Source of the DNA: an uncultured Eubacteriales bacterium
Lineage (GTDB): Bacteria; Bacillota; Clostridia; Oscillospirales; Oscillospiraceae
NCBI GenBank assembly: GCA_900553135.1
Contig: USCO01000038.1
Coordinates: forward strand, 1 to 16,462
Direction: 5' to 3'
Length of the DNA: 16,462 nucleotides
Shown here: piece by piece, positions 1-5,771 of the stretch
Layout: every line of letters starts with the position of its first letter
Numbering within the stretch: position 1 is the first letter of the stretch
Notes under the pieces: model-generated
What the model was told of the DNA's origin: nothing
What the model saw: only the letters and a program-made list of their open reading frames with translations
The model's database searches: none
Position numbers and translations under genes: made by a program

Positions 1-434
1 AGCTGCTTGGCGTTGACGCCGCCGATATAGTTGTACAGAGCAACGCCCAGGGACTCAGCGGCAGCCTTGGCGCAGGCCAGGGAAGCGCCCAGAATGGCGT
101 TGGCGCCCAGACGGCCCTTGTTGGGGGTGCCGTCCAGCTCGATCATGGCCTTATCGATGGCCACCTGGTCCAGCACGTTCATGCCGATCAGGCACTCAGC
201 GATCTCGCCGTTGACGTTCTTCACAGCGTTCTCCACGCCCTTGCCCATGTAGCGGCTCTTGTCGCCGTCACGGAGCTCGCAAGCCTCGTAGATACCGGTA
301 GAAGCGCCGGAGGGAACAGCGGCACGGCCCATGGTGCCGTCTTCCAGGTAAACCTCGACCTCAACGGTGGGGTTGCCGCGGCTGTCCAGAATTTCACGGC
401 CGACTACGTCTACGATTTCGATCATCTGCTTCAT
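1..434 (-). CDS. eno: Enolase, N-terminal part (cut by window edge)
   Basis: Enolase interconverts 2-phosphoglycerate and phosphoenolpyruvate in the cytoplasm. About 144 N-terminal residues are visible and the gene continues past position 1. The translation begins MKQMIEIVDVVGREILDSRG and contains the PSGASTGIYEACELRD loop and the GRLGANAILG segment, both typical of bacterial enolases. This is the N-terminal capping domain only; the catalytic TIM barrel lies outside the window. The ATG at 434 is chosen because AAAGGAG lies just upstream and because residues match the family from the start. It is the last visible member of the trmL-pgk-tpiA-gpmI-eno cluster, separated from gpmI by about 240 bp that hold a repeat copy and a small hairpin. 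Identity is certain from the motifs; the downstream end and terminator cannot be seen. Confidence 0.96.
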   Translation of the reverse strand, partial: MKQMIEIVDVVGREILDSRGNPTVEVEVYLEDGTMGRAAVPSGASTGIYEACELRDGDKSRYMGKGVENAVKNVNGEIAECLIGMNVLDQVAIDKAMIELDGTPNKGRLGANAILGASLACAKAAAESLGVALYNYIGGVNAKQ

Positions 435-508
435 AGGGATCAATCTCCTTTCCAAAATGAGGCGGTACAAAAGCTTGTCCGCCAAGGGGGAAAATGGATT
501 ATCAAAAC

Positions 509-532
509 GCGGGGCGTATCCCCGCTAAGGGG
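509..532 (-). promoter_or_regulatory. Two overlapping, mutually exclusive small hairpins upstream of eno
   Basis: GCGGGG (509-514) can pair with CCCCGC (520-525) over a 5-nt loop. The same CCCC (520-523) can instead pair with GGGG (529-532). The two stems share bases, so only one can form at a time. They lie about 75-100 nt upstream of the eno start in the operon transcript. There is no U-tract, so this is not a terminator. A regulatory role is inference only. Confidence 0.35.
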
Positions 533-537
533 TAACA

Positions 538-669
538 AAGCGCGGAGCTTAGGCTCATAGGGGAGCTTGGAGCGTAGCGAGGGTGAAAACCCAAGGCCCG
601 TATGCGGGACTGGTTTTTACCCGAGACGCAGTGAAAGCGACCCGGCCATGAGCCCAAAGCATAGCGTGA
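538..669 (-). repeat. Palindromic intergenic repeat, copy 1 (gpmI-eno gap)
   Basis: Read on the minus strand the copy starts TCACGCTATGC 7 nt after the gpmI stop and ends GCGCTT. It shares GGGC-x-CATGGCCGGGT with copy 2 (one mismatch) and has 20 of 28 ungapped matches to copy 2 at its far end (CCCCTATGxGCCT...GCGCTT). It folds on itself. GGCTCAT (552-558) pairs with ATGAGCC (648-654), GCGT (572-575) with ACGC (626-629), GGGTGAAAACC (581-591) with GGTTTTTACCC (612-622, one G-U), and CCCG (597-600) with CGGG (605-608). It has no coding potential and no U-tract. It is the most diverged of the four copies. Confidence 0.7.
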
Positions 670-675
670 TTATGC

Positions 676-2190
676 TCAGTTGAGAATCAGGGTCTCTCCA
701 TCCATCTCCTTGGGCTTTTCCAGGCCCATGAGGTCCAGCATGGTGGGGGCGATGTCAGCCAGACGGCCGTCACGCAGCTTCACGCTGGCGCCCACGATGT
801 AGAAGGGAACCAGATTGGTGGTGTGAGCGGTGAAGGGAGCGCCCTTCTCGTCCACCATGTGCTCGGCGTTGCCGTGATCGGCGGTGATGAGGGACACGCC
901 GCCCATCTTGGAGGTAGCCTCCACCACCTTGCCCACGCACTCGTCCACGGTGGACACGGCCTTCAGAGCGGCCTCGTACACGCCGGTGTGGCCCACCATG
1001 TCGCAGTTGGCAAAGTTCAGGATGATCACGTCATAGTTGCCGCTCTCGATCCGGCGCACGGCCTCCTCGGTGACCGCGTAAGCGGACATCTCGGGCTGCA
1101 GGTCGTAGGTGGCCACCTTGGGAGAGGGGATCAGCACCCGGTCCTCCCCGGGGAACACCTGCTCCACACCGCCGTTGAAGAAGAAGGTGACATGAGCGTA
1201 CTTCTCGGTCTCGGCGATGCGCAGCTGGGTCATGCCCTGCTTGGAGATGTACTCGCCGAAAATGTTCTCCAGCTTCTGACGGGGATAGGCCACGGTGACG
1301 TTGGGCATGGTGGCGTCATACTCGGTGGTGCAGATAAAGTCCACGGGGATGAAGCCGGTCTTGCGCTCCACGTCGGTGAAGTCCTCGTCCACGAAGCAGC
1401 GGGTGATCTCACGGGCGCGGTCGGGACGGAAGTTGAAGAAAATGAAGGAGTCGTTGTCCTTCACCTGGGCGTCCTTGACGCACACCACAGGCTCCATGAA
1501 CTCGTCGGTGACACCGGCGTCGTAGGAAGCCTGTACAGCCTTGGCAGCGTCGCTCTCGAAGGGGCCGATACCGCAGGCAATGGCGTCGTAGGCCCGCTGC
1601 AGGCGGTCCCAGCGCTTGTCGCGGTCCATGGCGTAGTAACGGCCCATGACAGTGGCGATCTGGCCCACGCCCAGCTCCTCCATCTTGGCCTGGAGCTGCT
1701 CCACGTAGCTCTTGCCGGAGGAGGGGGGCACGTCACGGCCGTCCAGGAAGCAGTGGACATAGACCTTCTGGATGCCCTGCTCCTTGGCCATCTTCAGCAG
1801 CGCGAAGAGGTGGGTGATGTGGCTGTGCACACCGCCGTCGGACAGCAGGCCCATGAGGTGCAGGGCGGAGCCCCACTCACGGCAGTTGCCCATGGCCTCC
1901 AGGAAGGCGCTGTTCTTGAAAAAGTCCCCGGTCTGGATGTCCCGGGTGATCCGGGGCAGATCCTGGAACACCACGCGGCCAGCGCCCATGTTGGTGTGGC
2001 CCACCTCGCTGTTGCCCATCTGGCCCTCGGGCAGACCCACGTCAAGGCCGGAGGCGGACAGCTTGCAGCCCGGGCAATCCCGGAAGATGTGATCCAGGTT
2101 AGGGGTGGAGGCGTTGGCCACCGCGTTGCCCGCGTCGGGGCTGGTCAGGCCAAAGCCGTCCATAATGATCAAAGTGGTAGGTGTTTTCAT
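676..2190 (-). CDS. gpmI: 2,3-bisphosphoglycerate-independent phosphoglycerate mutase
   Basis: It interconverts 3- and 2-phosphoglycerate without a bisphosphoglycerate cofactor, using two metal ions and a phosphoserine intermediate. The protein has 504 residues, close to the usual 505-515. The metal-binding LIIMDGFG (Asp11) is near the N-terminus. The nucleophile Ser61 lies in MGNSEVGHTNMGAGR. The transferase domain carries HCFLDGRDVPP and RYYAMDRDKRW, and the C-terminal phosphatase domain carries TADHGNAEHM. These identify the alkaline-phosphatase-superfamily iPGM rather than the cofactor-dependent GpmA. The ATG at 2190 has AAGGAG upstream at a long spacing of about 11 nt. It lies between tpiA (gap about 385 bp, with two repeat copies) and eno (gap about 240 bp, one copy), on the same strand, in the usual pathway order. 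Confidence 0.98.
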   Translation of the reverse strand: MKTPTTLIIMDGFGLTSPDAGNAVANASTPNLDHIFRDCPGCKLSASGLDVGLPEGQMGNSEVGHTNMGAGRVVFQDLPRITRDIQTGDFFKNSAFLEAMGNCREWGSALHLMGLLSDGGVHSHITHLFALLKMAKEQGIQKVYVHCFLDGRDVPPSSGKSYVEQLQAKMEELGVGQIATVMGRYYAMDRDKRWDRLQRAYDAIACGIGPFESDAAKAVQASYDAGVTDEFMEPVVCVKDAQVKDNDSFIFFNFRPDRAREITRCFVDEDFTDVERKTGFIPVDFICTTEYDATMPNVTVAYPRQKLENIFGEYISKQGMTQLRIAETEKYAHVTFFFNGGVEQVFPGEDRVLIPSPKVATYDLQPEMSAYAVTEEAVRRIESGNYDVIILNFANCDMVGHTGVYEAALKAVSTVDECVGKVVEATSKMGGVSLITADHGNAEHMVDEKGAPFTAHTTNLVPFYIVGASVKLRDGRLADIAPTMLDLMGLEKPKEMDGETLILN

Positions 2191-2255
2191 AAAAACAAAT
2201 TCTCCTTAGCAATAGGTCCGGAGGACACCATATTCCCCTCGGAGAGCGGAGGGGG

Positions 2256-2289
2256 GCACGCGGGGGGAACTGGTTCCCGCCCGCGGTGC
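2256..2289 (-). other. Strong GC hairpin in the gpmI leader
   Basis: GCACGCGGGGGGAAC (2256-2270) pairs with the arm at 2273-2289 across a TG loop, giving about 15 base pairs with two single-base bulges. It lies about 65 nt upstream of the gpmI start in the operon RNA and outside the neighbouring repeat copy. No U-tract follows, so it is not an intrinsic terminator. It could stabilise the gpmI-eno part of the message. Confidence 0.5.
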
Positions 2290-2301
2290 GAGGTAGCGGA
2301 C

Positions 2302-2443
2302 TGTCACGCTGCGGGCTGGGCGCATGGCCGGGTTGACAACTCCTCCGACTCCGGGCAGACCCGGTTCAGCCTTTGGCTGCCCCTGGGCTCTGCCCATCCG
2401 CTTCGGAGTCTGTCGCCCCTATGCGCCTGCCCTATGCGCTTCT
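2302..2443 (+). repeat. Palindromic intergenic repeat, copy 2 (tpiA-gpmI gap)
   Basis: The copy starts TGTCACGCTGCGG and ends GCGCTTCT, read on the plus strand, opposite to the operon. Its first half contains GGCCGG-x3-GACAACTCCTCCGACTCCG, which aligns closely with copy 4. It is self-complementary: CAGCC (2367-2371) pairs with GGCTG (2375-2379) at the centre, GGGCAGA (2353-2359) with TCTGCCC (2389-2395), and GACTCC (2347-2352) with GGAGTC (2405-2410). Copy 3 follows 4 bp later in the same orientation, so the 385 bp gap between tpiA and gpmI is largely these two repeats plus the hairpin at 2256-2289. No gene is seen in the gap. Confidence 0.75.
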
Positions 2444-2447
2444 TCAT

Positions 2448-2575
2448 TGTCACGCTGCGGCGGCTGCGCAACGCGCGGCTTCCCTACGACTCGGGCTGGT
2501 CTTGGGCCGCTTCGCGGCCCCGCGCTCGCCCTCGCTCCGGTCCATCCGCGCTGCTACGCACGCCTTCGCGCTTCT
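2448..2575 (+). repeat. Palindromic intergenic repeat, copy 3 (abuts tpiA stop)
   Basis: It starts with the same 13-mer TGTCACGCTGCGG as copies 2 and 4 (14 bases shared with copy 4) and ends CGCGCTTCT, also shared with copy 4. The last base overlaps the tpiA stop codon. Its central hairpin is GGGCCGC (2504-2510) with GCGGCCC (2514-2520) over a TTC loop, the counterpart of the central GCCGC/GCGGC hairpin of copy 4. It is tandem with copy 2. Its internal sequence is more diverged than its ends. Confidence 0.7.
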
Positions 2576-3348
2576 TACTCCTGGTTGGCAGCGTTGATGA
2601 TCTGCACGAAGTCGGCGGGCTTCAGGCTGGCGCCGCCGATCAGGCCGCCGTCCACGTCGGGCTGAGCCAGCAGCTCAGCGGCGTTCTTGGCGTTCATGGA
2701 ACCACCGTACTGGATGGTGACGGAGCGAGCCACGTGAGCGCCGTACAGCTTGCGGATGACAGCGCGGATGGCCTGGCAGACCTCGCCGGCCTGCTCGGCA
2801 GTGGCGGTCTTGCCGGTGCCGATGGCCCACAGGGGCTCGTAGGCGATGACCACGTGACGCATCTTGTCGGCGGGCACGCCGGCCAGGGCGCACTTGACCT
2901 GGTAAGCGATCAGCTCCATGGTCACGCCCAGCTCACGCTGCTCCAGGCTCTCGCCCACGCAGATGATGGGAAACAGGCCGGCGTTGATGGCGGCGTGGAC
3001 CTTCTTGTTGACGGTGAAGTCGGTCTCGTTGTAGTACTGGCGGCGCTCGGAGTGGCCGATGATGACGTACTTGGCGCCGGCCTCCTTGATCATCTCAGCG
3101 GTGATCTCGCCGGTGTAAGCGCCGCGGTCCTCATAGTGGCAGGTCTCAGCGCCGATGGCGATGTGGCAGTCCTTGAACAGACGAACGGCGGACTGGATGT
3201 TGGTGGCGGGCACACACAGCACCACGTTGCACCACTTGCCCCGGGGCATGATGGGCTTGAGCTCCTCGGCGAAAGCCTTGGTCTGGGACAGGGTGTTGTT
3301 CATCTTCCAGTTGCCGGCGATGATAGTCTTGCGGTAACGACGATTCAT
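2575..3348 (-). CDS. tpiA: Triosephosphate isomerase
   Basis: It interconverts dihydroxyacetone phosphate and glyceraldehyde 3-phosphate and acts as a cytoplasmic dimer. The 257-residue TIM barrel has all catalytic residues: Asn13 and Lys15 in AGNWKMN, His99 in IIGHSERR, and Glu171 in AYEPLWAIGTG. The phosphate-gripping YGGS and GGLIGGASL motifs follow. The reading frame is open for 37 codons upstream, but that part is a GC hairpin and low-complexity sequence. The ATG at 3348 gives the family N-terminus (MNRRYRKTIIAGNWK) and has AAAGGAAAGGAAG about 9 nt upstream. It sits between pgk and gpmI on the same strand, consistent with a glycolytic operon. Confidence 0.98.
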   Translation of the reverse strand: MNRRYRKTIIAGNWKMNNTLSQTKAFAEELKPIMPRGKWCNVVLCVPATNIQSAVRLFKDCHIAIGAETCHYEDRGAYTGEITAEMIKEAGAKYVIIGHSERRQYYNETDFTVNKKVHAAINAGLFPIICVGESLEQRELGVTMELIAYQVKCALAGVPADKMRHVVIAYEPLWAIGTGKTATAEQAGEVCQAIRAVIRKLYGAHVARSVTIQYGGSMNAKNAAELLAQPDVDGGLIGGASLKPADFVQIINAANQE

Positions 3349-3400
3349 GTTCTTTTTCTTCCTTTCCTTTATACAAGTGCACGGGGATGATGATACAGAA

Positions 3401-3450
3401 CCGGACCGCCCGCCGTCCCGGCCCTCAGGCCGGGGCGGGCGGGAGTTCGG
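3401..3450 (-). other. Very stable intercistronic hairpin between pgk and tpiA
   Basis: CCGGA (3401-3405) and the C/G-rich arm to 3423 pair with the arm 3428-3450 (ending TTCGG) over the 4-nt loop CTCA. About 20 base pairs form, with few interruptions. In the RNA the loop reads UGAG between GGCC and GGCC. The sequence after it in the direction of transcription is not U-rich, so it is not a normal terminator. It lies about 50 nt upstream of the tpiA start and about 30 nt after the pgk stop, a position suited to mRNA processing or stabilisation (inference). Confidence 0.6.
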
Positions 3451-3477
3451 AATAATCAACCAAAATAGCTCCGGGAA

Positions 3478-4674
3478 TTAGGCATCGAGGAGGCAAGCCA
3501 CGCCGGGCAGCTCCTTGCCCTCCATGAACTCCAGGCTGGCGCCGCCGCCGGTGGAGATGTGGGTCATCTTGTCGGCATAGCCCAGCTGCTGCACAGCGGC
3601 CGCGCTGTCGCCGCCGCCGATGATGGTGATGGCGTTGCTCTTGCTCAGGGCCTCGGCCACAGCCTGGGTGCCCTTGGCGAAGGCGGGGAACTCGAACACG
3701 CCCATGGGGCCGTTCCAGATCACGGTGCCGGCGTCCTTCACAGCCTCAGCGTAGGCAGCGATGGCCTTGGGGCCGATGTCCATGCCCAGGCAGTCCTCGG
3801 GGATGTTCATGCTGTCCACCAGGATGGGCTCAGCGTCGGCGGAGAACTCCTTGGCGCAGATGGTGTCCTCAGGCAGCAGGAGCTTCACGCCCTTCTCCTG
3901 GGCCTTCTTCATCATGTCGTTGCAGTAGTCCAGCCAATCCTCCTCCAGCAGGGACTTGCCGATGGAGCCGCCCTGGGCCTTCAGGAAGGTGTAGGTCATG
4001 CCGCCGCCGATGATGATGGTGTCGGCGATCTCCAGCAGGTTGTTGATGACGCCGATCTTGGAGGAGACCTTGCTGCCGCCCAGGATGGCCACCAGAGGAC
4101 GCTTGGGGTTGGCCAGAGCGCCGCCGATGATCTCCAGCTCCTTCTGGATCAGGAAGCCGCTGACAGCGGGCAGGTAGTCAGCCACGCCGGCGGTGGAGGC
4201 GTGGGCGCGGTGCACGGCGCCGAAGGCGTCGGACACATACACCTCAGCCATGGAAGCCATGGCCTTGGCCAGCTCGGGATCGTTCTTGGTCTCACCCTTC
4301 TCAAAGCGGGTGTTCTCCAGCAGCATGATCTGGCCGGGCTGCAGGGCAGCGGCCTTGGCCTGGGCGTCGGGGCCCACCACGTCGTCAGCCATGATAACAT
4401 CCTTGCCCAGCAGCTCGCTCAGGCGCTTGGCCACAGGCTTCAGGCTCAGCTCAGGCTTCACCTCGCCCTTGGGCTTGCCCATGTGAGAGCAGGCAATGAC
4501 GGCGGCGTTCTGGTCCAGCAGATACTGGATGGTGGGCAGAGCGGCACGGATGCGCTTGTCGTCGGTGATGACGCCGCTGCCGTCCTTGGCCATGGGCACG
4601 TTAAAGTCGCAGCGCAGCAGAACCTTCTTACCGGCTACGTCGATGTCCTTCACGGTCTTCTTGTTGTAATTCAT
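3478..4674 (-). CDS. pgk: Phosphoglycerate kinase
   Basis: It transfers phosphate from 1,3-bisphosphoglycerate to ADP, the first ATP-yielding step of lower glycolysis. The 398 residues match the usual bacterial length. Visible motifs are LLRCDFNVP near residue 20, SHMGKPKG, LLENTRFEKGE and SDAFGAVHRAHAS in the N-terminal substrate domain. The C-terminal nucleotide domain has IIGGGDSAAAV and STGGGASLEFMEGKELPGV. The ATG at 4674 is preceded by AGAGGAG. It follows trmL by about 100 bp and precedes tpiA by about 130 bp, all on the minus strand. I see no convincing separate promoter in the trmL-pgk gap, so read-through from the trmL promoter is likely, though not shown. The usual upstream partner gap is not in the window. 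Confidence 0.98.
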   Translation of the reverse strand: MNYNKKTVKDIDVAGKKVLLRCDFNVPMAKDGSGVITDDKRIRAALPTIQYLLDQNAAVIACSHMGKPKGEVKPELSLKPVAKRLSELLGKDVIMADDVVGPDAQAKAAALQPGQIMLLENTRFEKGETKNDPELAKAMASMAEVYVSDAFGAVHRAHASTAGVADYLPAVSGFLIQKELEIIGGALANPKRPLVAILGGSKVSSKIGVINNLLEIADTIIIGGGMTYTFLKAQGGSIGKSLLEEDWLDYCNDMMKKAQEKGVKLLLPEDTICAKEFSADAEPILVDSMNIPEDCLGMDIGPKAIAAYAEAVKDAGTVIWNGPMGVFEFPAFAKGTQAVAEALSKSNAITIIGGGDSAAAVQQLGYADKMTHISTGGGASLEFMEGKELPGVACLLDA

Positions 4675-4774
4675 AAAAAAGTCTCCTCTCTTCGCAAGTA
4701 AATGGAACAGGGATGGGTTTTATTTCGAAATCACCCGCGGCGGCTGGGGATGCCGGGGGAAAATTCCTGCTGGT

Positions 4775-5266
4775 TCAAGGGGCCATACCGGCCATTTCTC
4801 CCTGGCCGCTGAGGCCGGGGAATCCCTGCTGGCGCAGGGCTTCATAGGTGAGGATGGCCACGGAGTTGGCCAGGTTCAGGCTTCTGGCGTCCTCCCGCAT
4901 GGGGATGCGGATGCAGCGGTCGTAGTGCGCCTGGCGGAACGCCTCGGGCAGGCCCGCTGTCTCCTTGCCGAAAAACAGCCAGCATCCATCCTGAAAGCTG
5001 GCCTGGGTATAATCCTGAGGGGCCTTGGTGGTGGCAAGCCACAGGTCCTGTGCGTGGGTTTCCATAAAAAAGTGGTCCAGGTTTTCATAGACCCGCAAGT
5101 CCACCATGGGCCAGTAGTCAAGCCCGGCCCGGCGCACCGCTTTTTCGCTGATGTCGAATCCCAGGGGCTTGATCAGATGCAGACGGCTTCGGGTGGCGGC
5201 ACAGGTACGGGCGATATTCCCGCAGTTTTGGGGAATTTCCGGTTCCACCAGTACGATATTGAGCAC
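4775..5266 (-). CDS. trmL: tRNA (cytidine(34)-2'-O)-methyltransferase, SPOUT family
   Basis: TrmL uses S-adenosylmethionine to 2'-O-methylate the wobble nucleotide 34 of certain leucine tRNAs. The protein has 163 residues, typical for this compact SpoU/SPOUT dimer. It begins MLNIVLVEPEIPQNCGNIARTC, carries LFFGKETAGLPE in the middle and RIPM...RSLNLANSVAILTYEALRQ at the C-terminus, the three SPOUT motifs that build the knotted SAM site. The frame is open 29 codons further upstream, but that stretch is repeat copy 4. The GTG at 5266 gives the conserved N-terminus and has GGAGG at 5274-5278, 7 nt away. A sigma-A promoter lies at 5443-5471. The gene is the first visible one of the glycolytic cluster, a mixture of tRNA modification and glycolysis with no obvious functional reason. 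Confidence 0.95.
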   Translation of the reverse strand: MLNIVLVEPEIPQNCGNIARTCAATRSRLHLIKPLGFDISEKAVRRAGLDYWPMVDLRVYENLDHFFMETHAQDLWLATTKAPQDYTQASFQDGCWLFFGKETAGLPEAFRQAHYDRCIRIPMREDARSLNLANSVAILTYEALRQQGFPGLSGQGEMAGMAP

Positions 5267-5283
5267 ATCCACCCCTCCTATAT

Positions 5284-5423
5284 AGAAGCGCGTAGGATAG
5301 ACACGCAGGAGCGATAACGCCAGAGCGAATACCGGCAAACCAAGAAGCCGCAAGCGGCTTCTGTTTGGCGGCGGAGTCGGCGAAGTTATCGTTCCGGCCG
5401 CGTGTTCAATCCGCAGCGTGACA
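5284..5423 (-). repeat. Palindromic intergenic repeat, copy 4 (trmL leader)
   Basis: Read on the minus strand, it starts TGTCACGCTGCGG and ends CGCGCTTCT. It is sense to the trmL transcript and fills most of its 5' leader. It is nearly palindromic: AGAAGCCGC (5343-5351) pairs with GCGGCTTCT (5354-5362) at the tip, CGATAAC (5312-5318) with GTTATCG (5385-5391), and ACACGC (5301-5306) with GCGTGT (5400-5405). Its GGCCGG-x3-GATAACTTCGCCGACTCCG segment matches copy 2 closely. The trmL ribosome binding site lies just beyond the element and is not buried in it. Confidence 0.75.
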
Positions 5424-5442
5424 ACGCTAGACGTCGGGTATC

Positions 5443-5471
5443 ATTGTATTCCAAATGCCGGAGAAATTCAA
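5443..5471 (-). promoter_or_regulatory. Sigma-A promoter for trmL and probably the glycolytic genes
   Basis: On the minus strand TTGAAT (-35, 5466-5471) is followed after exactly 17 bp by TACAAT (-10, 5443-5448). Both boxes match consensus at 5 of 6 positions or nearly so. Transcription would start near 5436, giving a leader of about 170 nt that contains repeat copy 4. Confidence 0.7.
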
Positions 5472-5663
5472 CTATAAAATGGTCGAAAAATTATAAAAAA
5501 ATCAAAAAACCAGGGAAAAAGATAGGGTAGCAAGAAGGTTTTGTGAATTTAAGAAATTAACCCCCTCCTTATGCGGGAAGAATCCAGCATTGTGCCGAAC
5601 TTGGGAGAATCCTCAGGTTTTTTATACCGTCCTTCCGGGGCAATCAGCACCTTCCAATTTGAA
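5472..5663. other. AT-rich intergenic stretch with no gene seen
   Basis: This part of the 505 bp gap between trmL and the divergent hydrolase gene is clearly richer in A and T than the rest of the window and has several A-runs near 5490-5520. No ORF with a ribosome binding site, RNA gene or strong hairpin is evident on either strand. It separates the leftward trmL promoter from the rightward control elements at 5664-5740. Confidence 0.5.
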
Positions 5664-5675
5664 TTTTACGTAAAA
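5664..5675. promoter_or_regulatory. Perfect 12-bp palindrome, possible operator
   Basis: TTTTACGTAAAA is a perfect palindrome about 60 bp upstream of the -10 box of the hydrolase promoter. The symmetry suits a dimeric DNA-binding protein. No regulator is identified, and AT-rich palindromes of this size can occur by chance. Confidence 0.3.
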
Positions 5676-5677
5676 AT

Positions 5678-5718
5678 ATGAGCAGGTGTTCCAGAAAGCT
5701 CGAAACTGTCCTGCTCAT
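5678..5718 (+). promoter_or_regulatory. Inverted repeat overlapping the hydrolase promoter
   Basis: ATGAGCAGG (5678-5686) and CCTGCTCAT (5710-5718) are perfect 9-bp complements separated by 23 bp. An inner CAG/CTG pair lies at 5692-5694 and 5706-5708. The right arm covers the -35 position of the promoter at 5712-5740 and is followed by TTT. It may be an operator, or a weak terminator for transcripts arriving from the left. Confidence 0.4.
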
Positions 5719-5740
5719 TTTGCCTTGTCTATGGTATAAT
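5712..5740 (+). promoter_or_regulatory. Extended -10 promoter for the MBL-fold hydrolase
   Basis: TGGTATAAT (5732-5740) is an extended -10 element with a perfect TATAAT. The -35 position at 5712-5717 (TGCTCA) is poor, as is common with extended -10 promoters. The start codon is about 32 bp downstream. Confidence 0.65.
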
Positions 5741-5771
5741 ATCCACAAAAAAACGAAAGGATGGATTTTAC

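Noticed and set aside
823..3390. Very long plus-strand open frame (855 codons) opposite gpmI and tpiA
   Set aside because: It is the complement of real GC-rich genes. The translation is Gly/His/Leu/Val-rich low-complexity sequence with no family motifs, and gpmI and tpiA on the other strand are unambiguous.
3401..3450. Intrinsic terminator after pgk
   Set aside because: The hairpin is strong, but the following bases on the minus strand are not U-rich, so it is listed as an intercistronic structure instead.
3349..3459. N-terminal extension of TpiA
   Set aside because: The extra 37 codons cover the stable intercistronic hairpin and an A/G-rich ribosome binding region; the family starts at the ATG at 3348.
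4675..4774. Separate promoter for pgk
   Set aside because: No pair of boxes with acceptable spacing was found on the minus strand; AATAAAA-like bases lack a matching -35.
5267..5353. N-terminal extension of TrmL
   Set aside because: The extra 29 codons are repeat copy 4 sequence; the GTG at 5266 has the proper GGAGG and the conserved N-terminus.
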